From Actinernus sp. WN-2022 (lineage: Eukaryota > Cnidaria > Anthozoa > Actiniaria > Actinernidae): a DNA stretch of 64,000 nt. Position 1 is the first letter of the stretch. Each line of letters starts with the position of its first letter. A program made the position numbers and the translations under genes. The notes below the pieces were generated by a model, which was given only the letters and a program-made list of their open reading frames with translations, was not told the DNA's origin and did not search any database. Below are positions 1 to 9,154 of this stretch, one piece after another. The stretch covers positions 37,119,976 through 37,183,975 of the forward strand of contig JAOWCC010000019.1 of assembly GCA_030867875.1 (NCBI GenBank). Direction: 5' to 3'.

Positions 1-1400
1 GTGGCGTCGGAATATGCCCTGATATTTCGTCCGCGGACATTATCTGTTCCGAGAAGAGAACAGTTTCCTAGAGCGAAGCTCGAGGGAAACTGTGAGCTTC
101 GAGGATCAGATAATGTCCAAGGACAACTAAAGATTCCTAAACAATGGTTATTCAAATTGGACGCCGTTTATGCACAGGCTACCCAAGCGTAATGTTTTTC
201 ATTACCGTTTATTTTACAAGACTTGACTGGGACTTGAGAGAGTTTTTAGAAATTATAATAATTATGTAAATATTGAAATAAAAGGAACAAGACTTTACCT
301 GTGTGTTGGTCAGTTATTGAGCTGTGTCTGTGTGCAATTTCAGCGCATTTGGGCGATTTTTCATCCCGGCAGAACCAGACCAGTACTAAAGAGAGAGAAG
401 GCAGGACACTGAAAAGGCCGATCTCCAACAACGAGTCGAACTCATAAAATATTTTCAACACGAAAATTAACGTCTGTGCTTGACTTTTTGCTATTAGATC
501 CGAGATATGCCTCTTTTTCGAGGAGCAAGCTGCCATAGAAAACCATTGAACTATCACTAACCGCCATTTTTTACACCTCGGCAACTTAAAGGTGCCACGG
601 CAAGAAGCCGTTGGCGTGGCCAAGTCTGGGCGCTAACAAAAAAAAGAATTGCTTCTATGTCTATTACAATGCACTTGAAACAAAAGAACTGAATAAATAT
701 CTTTCTCTTGCACGCAGTTTGAGAACTTTTTAGGTAGGCTTTACGTTCTTTTTCCTTGAAACCAAGATTTGGATAAACATTTCATTTCAGCTAAGAGATC
801 GATGAATAGTTTGTGCCCTCAAACATTAACTGGAGCTGAGAGGTTAATTATGGTTGAGAGGTTAATTATGTCATGTATTGAGAATTATATATTTCATAAT
901 AAAAACTCTTTAAATCTTTTCGCTCTTAAATTGTCGTGGTTATGTTATAAAAGAAATGGTAAACGCTAGAGCTATGCGTCAACAATAACAACAAACAACA
1001 TTGTTATTTCACTCAAACAATTACAAAATTGTTTAAATGAGTTGGAAGACCCGAACAAAACCATACAGCTATCTAGCCAGGACTACCATATCACAAAACT
1101 AGTGTTAACATTAATAAATAAGTAATTAACATGAAATACAAGAACAGAATTACTTGACTAGTTATAAGAAAATGTATGGTAATAGATTAGCTGAAATTAT
1201 GTGATATTAATTAATAAATAAATAATATAATATGGTAATATGAGGAAACAATATAATAATTCTATAATGTCCATGTCCAGTTATGGACGCACTTGGGAGG
1301 TTGCCTATTATTGAAAAGTAAGCAGTCTTGAGTTTTGTCTTGAGCGACTCTTGCGCCCCTTTCGCACTTTAACTCGATGGACGCACGCTGCACGTTTTAG
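1..1400. other. Intergenic stretch, no gene recognised
   Basis: A small imperfect inverted repeat lies at about 40-116 (arms around GAAGCTCGAG and GTGAGCTTCG). The rest is AT-rich with short runs of AATAAT-type sequence at 1190-1260. A 125-codon open frame on the minus strand (623-246) begins in a region with ATGGCGG at its 5' side and could be a 5' exon of a gene leaving the window, but no splice donor or protein family supports it. Confidence 0.4.
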
Positions 1401-1550
1401 TATAGATGGTTTGCACTCAATCCCCAGAGATTCAAATGACAAAGGGCATGGCGGCCATGTTGGTGTACAGAACAAAAGAAGCTAACGAGGAATCTATTGT
1501 TACCTGTACACCAACATGGCCGCCGTGACGTCACGTGCAAAGGGTCTATA
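1401..1550. mobile_element. MITE, ATGGCCGCC palindrome family, copy 1
   Basis: The ends TATAGATGGTTTGCAC and GTGCAAAGGGTCTATA are inverted. The inner arms (GGCGGCCATGTTGGTGTACA and its complement) flank a loop of about 40 bases. Sister copies lie at 18345-18498 and 58597-58744, a split copy at about 54370-55480 and a half copy at 61098-61140. The right arm carries a TGACGTCA site. The element ends about 40 bases before the kinase exon. Confidence 0.75.
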
Positions 1551-1591
1551 TGTTCTTACCGATAAGTGTTAATGGTTATATTTTGAAACAG

Positions 1592-2179
1592 GAATTCAGC
1601 GAGTTGAATGCCTCCACGCACATGCTTAGTCGTGAAGAATTTCCCTGGAATTTGAGAAACATGCCTACTGTAGTGGGGAACATTCTACACGATGCAGTGG
1701 AGAACAAACAAAGACGACAGCTCGTCGAATCAGTATGCCTGAGGTTTAAAGCTAAAGTGCTCTCTAAACTGGACTGCTTAGAGTCGCAGATGATCCACGG
1801 CGACCTCAATGAACACAATATTATTGTGCAGACAAAGCCAGAAGGTGGGGCATGTATACACGGTTTCATAGACTTCTGTAATATTGAGAACTCCTATCGC
1901 GTCCTAGACATTGCTATTGCTCTCTCTTACATCATGATGTCGTCACGCAATACCCGGATGAGTGCCATCGACGCCACCAGTCACTTTCTCGCAAGCTACC
2001 AATCAGAATTCCCTCTCTCATCAGCTGAAATCGACATGCTCTACATTGCAACCGCCGCACGCTGTTGCCAGTCGTTAGTAATAGTGGCGTACCAATACAA
2101 GTATCTAGAAAAGGCGAATGAGTACCTGGCTCAGTGCTTTCCACAGCTAAATCGAGGTAGCAGGGTTTCGAAGAATTGA
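1592..2179 (+). CDS. HYKK-like: Hydroxylysine kinase-like APH phosphotransferase, orphan exon
   Basis: The reading frame matches the C-terminal half of the aminoglycoside/choline-kinase (APH) fold. It has a Brenner motif HGDLNEHN (catalytic Asp in HGD, codons at about 1796-1819), followed about 23 residues downstream by FIDF, the metal-binding Asp position. The context (WNL before, CQSL after) is that of hydroxylysine kinase, which phosphorylates 5-hydroxy-L-lysine using GTP in lysine/collagen breakdown. Human HYKK is about 370 residues; only about 195 are here and no upstream exons are in the window. I start at 1592 because TTTTGAAACAG just before it looks like a splice acceptor; the in-frame ATG at 1535 lies in the edge of a MITE. 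The usual Gly-Asp after IDF is Cys-Asn, and the C-terminus is short. A possible donor GTAGCA lies at 2155. It could be a real internal exon, a diverged paralogue or a decaying copy. Confidence 0.68.
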   Translation, partial: EFSELNASTHMLSREEFPWNLRNMPTVVGNILHDAVENKQRRQLVESVCLRFKAKVLSKLDCLESQMIHGDLNEHNIIVQTKPEGGACIHGFIDFCNIENSYRVLDIAIALSYIMMSSRNTRMSAIDATSHFLASYQSEFPLSSAEIDMLYIATAARCCQSLVIVAYQYKYLEKANEYLAQCFPQLNRGSRVSKN

Positions 2180-2254
2180 TGAATACCCCGGAAAGGGAGG
2201 TATTGACTGCATGGAAGAACCTAATGCCAACAACTGGCTAATAAACAATATCAA

Positions 2255-2465
2255 GAATTATCAAGACCTAGGTCTGTTATCAGCCAAAGGCTGACACCTT
2301 GTAATTTTGAAGATAATCCGGCTAAAGGAGATTTGTGAACATTTGGTATTAAACATGCTAGGTCCTTCCCTACGTTAGCAAAATGTTTATTGAAAGCATT
2401 AACAATTATCATTGGATCAGTAATAATATTATCATTGCCAGAAATTTTAACAGCTCTTTGGTTTA
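2255..2465 (-). pseudogene. LINE fragment, segment upstream of the RT domain
   Basis: Read on the minus strand, the frame contains FNKHFANVGKDLA, the signature just ahead of the reverse transcriptase in CR1/L2/Jockey-type LINEs. No RT motif follows. Its 5' side abuts the TTATCCGTGGATAA repeat at 2462. Confidence 0.6.
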
Positions 2466-2545
2466 TCCGTGGATAAAATAAGCTAGTTTGGTTAATATTA
2501 ATCCACTGGATAGCGTTATCCACCCTCTGAACAATCGGACCCTGG
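2462..2545. repeat. TTATCCGTGGATAAAATAAG dispersed repeat, copy 1
   Basis: This stretch contains TTATCCGTGGATAAAATAAG and CACTGGATAGCGTTATCCA. The same blocks recur at 4665-4770 and 12405-12510. The WTATCC units repeat in both orientations, giving the element internal dyad symmetry typical of a MITE. Confidence 0.6.
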
Positions 2546-2880
2546 TAATGAGAAGCAAGCCGATTTTCAGTTTAAAGAACGGGGGACTGAAATGGCGTTT
2601 TAGAGAGTCAAATCTCAAACATTTCCCGGACCCTTTAGACAATCTCATGCCTTCGCCCCCCTCCCGGCATGCTGATCTGCTTCCGCCGTGTCTGTAATAG
2701 CTTGTCGAGTTACCTAGTATAGATAATGATTTGATTGAGTTCTTGTACATGGTAGTGTCATCAGCTTGAATTACATGCAAAATATAAATCAATCAATAAA
2801 TTTGCTATTATTGTTTGCATAGTAAACTAGCTATTAGATAACAATGATAGAAGTCTGTTGTGAATAATAATAATAAATAA

Positions 2881-3915
2881 TTGCCAACGAGCCCAAAGGG
2901 GAGGCGGCAGAGTATAATCTTGTATGGAGGAAAATTTGAGATTATGTTATCTGCACTGCGTAATTCCACAATTGCATTTGCGCATGCGTATGGATTGAGG
3001 AGGTCAAGGTTCGATACACGTGATTGGGCCTTCATGGACGGAATAATTTGTTTTACAGCTTTATATGTATGTCGATTGGTCAGAAGGCTATCCTCTTTAA
3101 ACTGCTGTGGTCTTTGGGCTGTAGGAATATTTTAACGGGAGTTTTCGTACAGTATTGCAAGCATAGTGTAGCGCGCTTGACACTAGAGAGATAATTGAGT
3201 CGTTATCCAAGAGGCGGGTTGACTTCTTCTTTTCTTCTTTTACGCAGCGGTGCGTGTTTGTTCAGTACTTCCATAAAACGTTTTTCCCACTCGGGCCAAA
3301 AAGTGCTGGGATCTTAAAAGAAGTCAAACTGTCCCATTGTTGTCTCTATTCATGCGTTTATATGAGCGACATTCAACTATTTTAGGTGGGCCTCGAGAAT
3401 ACCATCTTGCGAATAACATAAATCATATAGTGATCGCTTAGACAAACATCCGCTACCCCCGTCCGCGACAGCGTTTGTTCTTCATTAGTAATGTGATGCC
3501 GGTCAATTCAGGTCTTTATGCTGCTTGTAATCCTCGTGGGGCTAGACATTGTCTGTTTTAATTGGAATAGTTACAGGATGTCTTGGAGACGCCTAGTTTA
3601 TTGTCCGGTTCGTTATGTAAAAGATCGCAGTTCGTGTCCCCAAGAATGTGGAACTCTGTTTTTTGTAAGACCAGTTCAAACAGATCCATTGTCTCGACAG
3701 GAGCGCAAGGACGTCTGTACCAAGTCGAGACAATGGTCTAGTTTTGGGCTTTGTGATTTCAATAGAAACGGTCTCTAAAGACTTATCAGACAGGTCATTG
3801 CGAATCATGTAATTTATAGAGTTACGTACATATAAAGCACAAACACCGCCATGTCTAGATCGATCATGTCGGATAATGTTATAACCTGTTATACTTATTT
3901 TAGGGCCGTACCTTC
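2881..3915. other. Intergenic stretch, no gene recognised
   Basis: Only short open frames without family resemblance are present. A fragment of the 115-bp dispersed unit (AACAATGATAGAAGTCTGTT) lies just before it, at about 2841. Confidence 0.4.
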
Positions 3916-4046
3916 ATGTAGGACGACACGAATTGCTACCAAATTGTATTCTATTGTATTGTATTGTGTTGCGTTCTATTGTTGTATTGAATTGTATTGT
4001 GTTGTATTCTATTGTATTTTTGGTAAAAATTCGTGTCGTCCTACAT
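3916..4046. mobile_element. 131-bp MITE with a pentanucleotide loop
   Basis: The terminal inverted repeat ATGTAGGACGACACGAATT (3916-3934) is matched by its exact complement ending at 4046. The loop is a degenerate array of ATTGT/TTGTA pentamers. Confidence 0.75.
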
Positions 4047-4664
4047 AATGGGATTGCCTATTTTAGAGTCACTGTTTCATTCAGAGCAAACAAACCAATA
4101 GTTTGCCCCGCTAGGAGGACTTGTAGTTCGTTAAGATACTTGGGAACACAAGCAATATTTATAAACGTGATTTTGTCAGGCTCTCAAAAGAAAAATCATT
4201 TGAATCGTTACCAGTAATTATAAATGAAGTTTGCTGGTGATCAGGTAGCTATTAGCTATTACGTAACAGTGCTTGTTGGCGCATTCCAAACAACTTTGGA
4301 GGAATGTCGGTTACGTACACGTCGTATTTAAGACCTCTTTGAATATCTACTTTCGCCGACAGGGCCTTTGTACCTATGGACATCTTAGGTGTATTGACTC
4401 CATTGTAATTTTTAAGAACGTTGTTAAGCTTTTGCTAATGCAGGATGTGTTTTAATAGTGTTAAGTTTTTGTTAGTTATTTGATAACTTATTTATTGACG
4501 TATATATCTTTTTTTCTGTAATGCGCATTTGAAAACGTATGTTCAATTTTCGCGGTATTTAGTAAATAGTAGTTAATAAATTATTTGTATTAATCCTTGG
4601 CGAAAAGAAAGCGACATTTATGCTAATTGCGCTATTTAGGCATTTTTCTTAGACTTCTGGGTTC

Positions 4665-4770
4665 GGTTGCCCAAAGGCTGGATAACGCTATCCAACGGAT
4701 AAAATCCTTATCCGTGGATAAAATAAGCTGGTTTGGTTAATACCTATCCAGTGGATAGCATTTGATTGAA
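4665..4770. repeat. TTATCCGTGGATAAAATAAG dispersed repeat, copy 2
   Basis: GGTTGCCCAAAGGCTGGATA leads into paired GGATAA/TTATCC units. It is almost the same as 12405-12510 and marks the start of the older half of the segmental duplication. Confidence 0.65.
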
Positions 4771-5024
4771 CGCTTTCTTTCGACGAAAAATGGTCCGCTT
4801 TTGATGAAGATCTAGACATTTTGGCAAACAAATATTTCCCGCCTTTAGTAGCTTGCCAGTGGCGCGCGCATCACATCACACCATCTTCTGTCACGATGTG
4901 ATCACGTGGCGCATCAATTGTTGCCCGCGCGGGAAACATTGGATTTTGACGACTGCCACGTGACCCTAAATCAGCCAATGAGAGCGTGCGTTGTGTCTGG
5001 AAAACTTATGGCATTCCATACAAG

Positions 5025-5465
5025 TTTGGAGCTCGAGGAATGTCGTTGTCATTCAAGAACAAAGCTAAGACTGCGAGTTAATCAATGATAGAAGTCTGTT
5101 GTGAATAATTATAAATAATAACGGTTTATTTGCCGTATTGCCATCTGCAGCTACCTAAGAATACAGTATTACAGTCGCTAAAATTAAAACCCACAAACCC
5201 TTACAATTTGGTTACCCAAAGATATTAACATTACAATATAAAATTCACTTGATAAGCTAAAAGGATAATTCAATTGATATTAGCTAAAACTAATAAATCA
5301 ATAAATGAATAATTAAAACAAATAAATGAATGGATGGATGGATGAACTGAATGAATATGAGAACAGATGAATGAATAAATGAATCGGTGAATGAAATGAA
5401 TGAATAAAATAACTGGGACGAATAAATAAATGATAATAGTTATAATAATACTTGTACTAATAATA
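5025..5465. repeat. Segmental duplication block A (first part)
   Basis: 5025-5320 is nearly identical to 12810-13075, and 5285-5465 (GAATGGATGGATGGATGAAC type) is nearly identical to 13746-13915. In the second copy about 670 extra bases separate the two parts. The order and orientation are kept, so this is a direct duplication. Confidence 0.8.
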
Positions 5466-5595
5466 CATATAAACATAAATGTAATGCTAATGAAAGCTAG
5501 CAAAATCCGTATACGACAATTCTGTCGGTGGTACGTTGGATCTAGCAGGAGATCTGATCAGCCAAAAACAGTAATAAGTGAACAAGTCCAAGGAC

Positions 5596-5596
<1 letters not shown>

Positions 5597-5630
<34 letters not shown>

Positions 5631-7265
5631 TTTATTTAACCAAAATTGCAGTCATAAACTGAATTACTAAGGTTTACAATAATGAGAAAAACAAATAATT
5701 GGTATTGATTAAGAGTAAAAGTAGCTAATATACACACTAGCGTATATTTCACTTGGTCGCTAATTCTAACATTTATAATTCGAATTATAATATTTGACAC
5801 TTGAGTTTATAAAGGTATTAGAGAACCTATTTGTTTTACAGAGCGGAAGAGTAAAGGGTCTCTTTTGACGTAGGTTAGGGGTGGAATTACTTACATTGTG
5901 TGGTAGTAGATTGTATAAATTACTTTTATGATTGGAAGAAATCTTTCGAAATAAAGTGTGGCAGAGTTCTGATCTACGTAAAGATAAACTGAGAAGACCA
6001 GAAAGAGCAAGAGCGCGTGTGTATGATACGTCGTAACCATAGACAATCCTCATTGCTCTTTTCTGAACACGCTCAAAAGAAAGGCTAAGATATTCTGGCA
6101 GACCATAATGAAAGACTTGACATGCGTAAAGTAAAACGGACCTAATACAGGCTATATAGAATTGGAGTAGTTCACTAGTTGGAACGTTTGCACGCTTCAG
6201 TTGTATTAAGAAGTACAGTCTTTTTGAGGCTTTCTTGATGGTGATATCAGTGTGCAAGTTCCACTTAAGGTCGTCTTGTATTGTTACACCAAGGATCATG
6301 ATCGACTTTACAGGCTGAACTGGAGCTTCATTAATGTAGACTTGGTTATGGAATCTTTCCGAGCGCGCAAAAGAAATACGGAGTTCCTTGCATTTCTTTG
6401 GATGTAACTGGAACTTGTTTTCTGTGGACCATTTCTGAATTTCATTTATGGGCGTCTGAGCCAAACTGGTTTCTTTTTTATTAATTACTTCGTAGATAGT
6501 GGTGTCATCGACATATTTAAAAGTTCCATTTGCAGAGGGGACTTGGAGGTCGTCTATCATAGCAATAAACAGCCAAGGTCCAAGCTTTGTCCCTTGTGGG
6601 ACTCCAGCAGGCACAGACTCCCATTCAGAAAAACAATCTTGAGCGAGTTTCACTCTCTGCAGTCTATTGCTTAAAAAATCGCAGATCCAATTTACAATAA
6701 AAGGATTTATTCCGTATTTAGATAGTTTAGTGATAAGTAGGGTGTGATCAATTAAGTCAAAAGCCTTTCTGTAATCTAAGACAAAGACCCTAATGTCAGC
6801 ACCTGTTCCGTCAGTGGCTTTGGACCAGTTGTGAAGCATGTTGATTAGGGCGTGTGTAGTAGATGATTTTGGAATACAGCCAAATTGGTCTGACCCTAAA
6901 TGATCCAGGATTGCCGGCTTAACGTGAACCTGGACTACATAGTCTTCGGCTATTTTAGACAGCGTCGGTGTTAAAGAAATAGGTCTAAGGTCCTTAGAAA
7001 AATCATCGATTTTTGAAGATTTAGGCAGTGGCGTAACGTTGGCGTGTTTCCAAACATCCGGTAGGACTTCTTCTTGAAGGGAGGAGTTAATTATTGCACA
7101 CACAGGATCAGCTAGTTCTTGTGAGAAATCTCGCAAAATCCAGTTTGGGATGTTGTCTGGGCCTCCAGCCTTTGTTGGGTTAACGGCGCTAAGCTTTGTG
7201 GCTACCGCCTCCAGGGACACAGTTGGGATTGAGTGGCTAGATGTATCCAAGCGGTAGGTAGCAGG
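5597..7265 (-). mobile_element. 5'-truncated CR1/L2-type LINE insertion
   Basis: The insert is bounded by a target duplication AAGGACT (5590-5596 and 7266-7272). On the minus strand it ends in a (CTAT)n tail (5597-5632), the short tandem 3' tail expected of CR1/L2-like LINEs. The endonuclease and ORF1 are missing. It is younger than the palindrome it splits. Confidence 0.85.
5766..7265 (-). CDS. LINE reverse transcriptase, uninterrupted, 5'-truncated
   Basis: About 500 codons are open on the minus strand. They cover the RT from the GPDNIPNW region through LRPISLTP (motif 2), FVLDYRKAFD (motif A, first catalytic Asp), PAGVPQGTKLGP (motif B), FKYVDDTTIYE (motif C, catalytic Asp pair) and ILGVTI (motif E), then the LINE C-terminal region ending in SSVKYYNSNYKC. 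The open frame continues about 8 codons past 7265 into the palindrome, so its apparent Met is not the element's own start. The lack of stops suggests a recent insertion, but with no promoter, ORF1 or endonuclease it cannot be autonomous. Confidence 0.85.
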   Translation of the reverse strand, partial: PATYRLDTSSHSIPTVSLEAVATKLSAVNPTKAGGPDNIPNWILRDFSQELADPVCAIINSSLQEEVLPDVWKHANVTPLPKSSKIDDFSKDLRPISLTPTLSKIAEDYVVQVHVKPAILDHLGSDQFGCIPKSSTTHALINMLHNWSKATDGTGADIRVFVLDYRKAFDLIDHTLLITKLSKYGINPFIVNWICDFLSNRLQRVKLAQDCFSEWESVPAGVPQGTKLGPWLFIAMIDDLQVPSANGTFKYVDDTTIYEVINKKETSLAQTPINEIQKWSTENKFQLHPKKCKELRISFARSERFHNQVYINEAPVQPVKSIMILGVTIQDDLKWNLHTDITIKKASKRLYFLIQLKRANVPTSELLQFYIACIRSVLLYACQVFHYGLPEYLSLSFERVQKRAMRIVYGYDVSYTRALALSGLLSLSLRRSELCHTLFRKISSNHKSNLYNLLPHNVSNSTPNLRQKRPFTLPLCKTNRFSNTFINSSVKYYNSNYKC

Positions 7266-7617
7266 AAGGACTACAGAAAAGCTGATCAAACAACGTATAT
7301 ATTGTTAATTTAACAATATTTCGGCTGGCCAAAGCAGCCTTCTTCAGGTCACTAGATCTTACAAGTGAATAATATTTCACAATGGTAAGTAAAAATATAA
7401 AAAGTTATTACACAACATACGAGAGGAAAAAGAAAATGACGAGTGGTTCAAGAGTTTTAGCTAAGGCGATGAATAAACGTGATGAAACTTTTTTTTTTTT
7501 TTTTTTCCGCGGGTTATTCTATTTACGTCATTTCCTTTTTCCTCTCATATGTTGTGTAATAACCTTTTATATTTTTACTTACCATTGTGAAATATTATTC
7601 ACTTGTAAGATCTAGTG

Positions 7618-7672
7618 ACCTGAAGAAGGCTGGTTTAGCCAGCCGAAATATTGTTAAATTATCAATATATAC
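7618..7672 (+). other. Hammerhead-like core in the Penelope-type terminus
   Basis: CTGAAGA (7620-7626) fits the hammerhead CUGANGA box. GGCTGG/CCAGCC forms a 6-bp stem II, GAAA follows at 7645-7648, and TATTG/CAATA can form stem III. No convincing stem I is seen, so it may be a relic. The inverted arm near 7300-7360 has a version with a 9-bp stem III. Confidence 0.4.
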
Positions 7673-7724
7673 GTTGTTTGATCAGCTTTTCTGTAGTCCT
7701 TGGACTTGTTCACTAATATAAATA

Positions 7725-8120
7725 TACAATTTAAAATTCTTAAGCCGAAAGTCTGGTTGTGGTAATGTCAGTGAGAAAAGTCTTCACGAGTTTGGTAAAA
7801 GTTTTACAATTTGTGCAAGTTCTAATAAATGAAGTTTGCTGGTGATCAGTTATCTTCATCGTGAATGACTAGCTCTTACGTAACAGTGCTTGTTGGCGCA
7901 TTCCAAACAACTTTGGAGCAATGTCGTTATAATTCAAGAACTAAGACTCAAGTTACTCAATGATAGAAGTCTGTTGTGAATGACTAGTTCTTACGTAACA
8001 GTGCGTGTTGGCGCATTCCAAACAACTTTGGAGAAATGTCGTTGTAGTTCAACAGCAAGTAACACAGCAGAACAGTCTGTCGTGAATGTTTGTATACGGT
8101 AAACTAGCTATTGCGGAGCA
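7725..8120. repeat. Duplication block A (second part) with ~115-bp tandem units
   Basis: This block matches 14925-15320. From about 7860 it holds just over two tandem units, each with TTACGTAACAGTGC, GCATTCCAAACAACTTTGGA and TGATAGAAGTCTGTTGTGAA. A single unit also occurs at 4250. Confidence 0.75.
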
Positions 8121-9150
8121 TGGGGATGATGCGAGTTGAAAAGTGCGAGTTGCAAGGAAAAGTAAGAAAAATGAGATTAGAGTTCCTGATTATGATCCGC
8201 TGCAATGGAGAATGCTTTTTGAGTCAAAAATCAAAGGAACTCGGGTTTTCGACGAAACGTGGATCCCCGCTTCTGAACCCCTAGAAAAGTGCCACCGGTT
8301 CCGCATTGCCTGCCTCGCCTCCAGGCGTCTAAAAAAATTGCGCGAACACGGAGCGCGTGGGGTGATGGGAAGGAACATTGCTTGACGAGCCTAACGCGGC
8401 AGAAACGTCATGCGCATGCGCTTTTTTTCGTCGAGCACACGCAGCAAGAAATAAGAGAAGGGCCTGGGGTGGAGAATGCTGCACGCGTCTGATCTCCACA
8501 GTTTCCCGCCGTAACTCGGCCTCTCGATTTTTACGCTTCGCGCGCGCTCGCTCGCTTACCCAGTGACTCAGCCAGTTCGACTTGGAGCAAGTCTAGCAAT
8601 CACCCTACGTGAAATGTTGCGCGAAAAACAAGAAAACTATTTAATAGCTAAGCCTAAGACTTTAACAGGTCAGTGAAGTTTTCTTAATTTGTACTTCATA
8701 AGTTTTCTAAGTTATAAACTTATTTACTAAAAAAGTTTAAGACCTCGGAAACTTGTATTTAAACTCCAGAGCCTTCGTTCTTCCGGCCAGCGGAGCATAA
8801 CGTGTTGCCGCGGGGATATGCGATTCCTTTTTCGCGACGAATTGGAAACTGGGGCTGAGTACTAGTTGTTCCTAGATACTGGTCCGTCTGGCCGCGAGCG
8901 TGCGTCTTTCGTTCTGGAGTTTGGGGTTACTTTTTATCTTTTTTCACAGTTTTCTTTATCTCTTGTTATATTTTAAAGTTTTTGAAATCAATCTAATTTG
9001 CGCCTCCTTGAACATTATCTTAGGGGTCCGCGTATCCTTTCTTAACGAGTTTCTGTATTATGAGCTCCGCTATTCACTAATATAAAACACTTGTTTATGC
9101 CTGTTGATTGTATTACTATCAAATAAGAAGGAATGTGTAATGGTGTTATT
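8121..9150. other. GC-richer intergenic stretch, no gene recognised
   Basis: 8280-8580 is CpG-rich compared with the surroundings and holds an 80-codon frame (8143-8385) without family resemblance. It could be a promoter-type or repeat sequence. No first exon like the one at 16593 is visible here. Confidence 0.35.
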
Positions 9151-9154
9151 TTAG

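Larger units (their letters stand above)
5575..7716. mobile_element. Penelope-type terminal palindrome split by a LINE
   Basis: The sequence GTGAACAAGTCCAAGGACT at 5577, resumed at 7273, runs inverted to 7507-7713, giving arms of about 210-230 bases around a poly-T loop. The arms contain CTGAAGAAGGCTGG...CCAGCCGAAATATTG, which resembles Penelope-like element termini. Just before the loop is a short coding relic, MNKRDET, also seen in the Penelope remnant at 24472. The left arm is interrupted by the LINE at 5597-7265, flanked by a 7-bp duplication, AAGGACT. Confidence 0.6.

Noticed and set aside
246..623. 125-codon minus-strand frame, possible 5' exon of a gene leaving the window
   Set aside because: No splice donor, family or upstream evidence; kept only as a remark.
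5270..5503. 77-codon minus-strand frame rich in Ile/His/Ser
   Set aside because: It is a translation of the GAATGGATGGATG-type simple repeat.
8143..8385. 80-codon frame in a CpG-rich stretch
   Set aside because: No family and no splice context. It could be first-exon-like but is unsupported.
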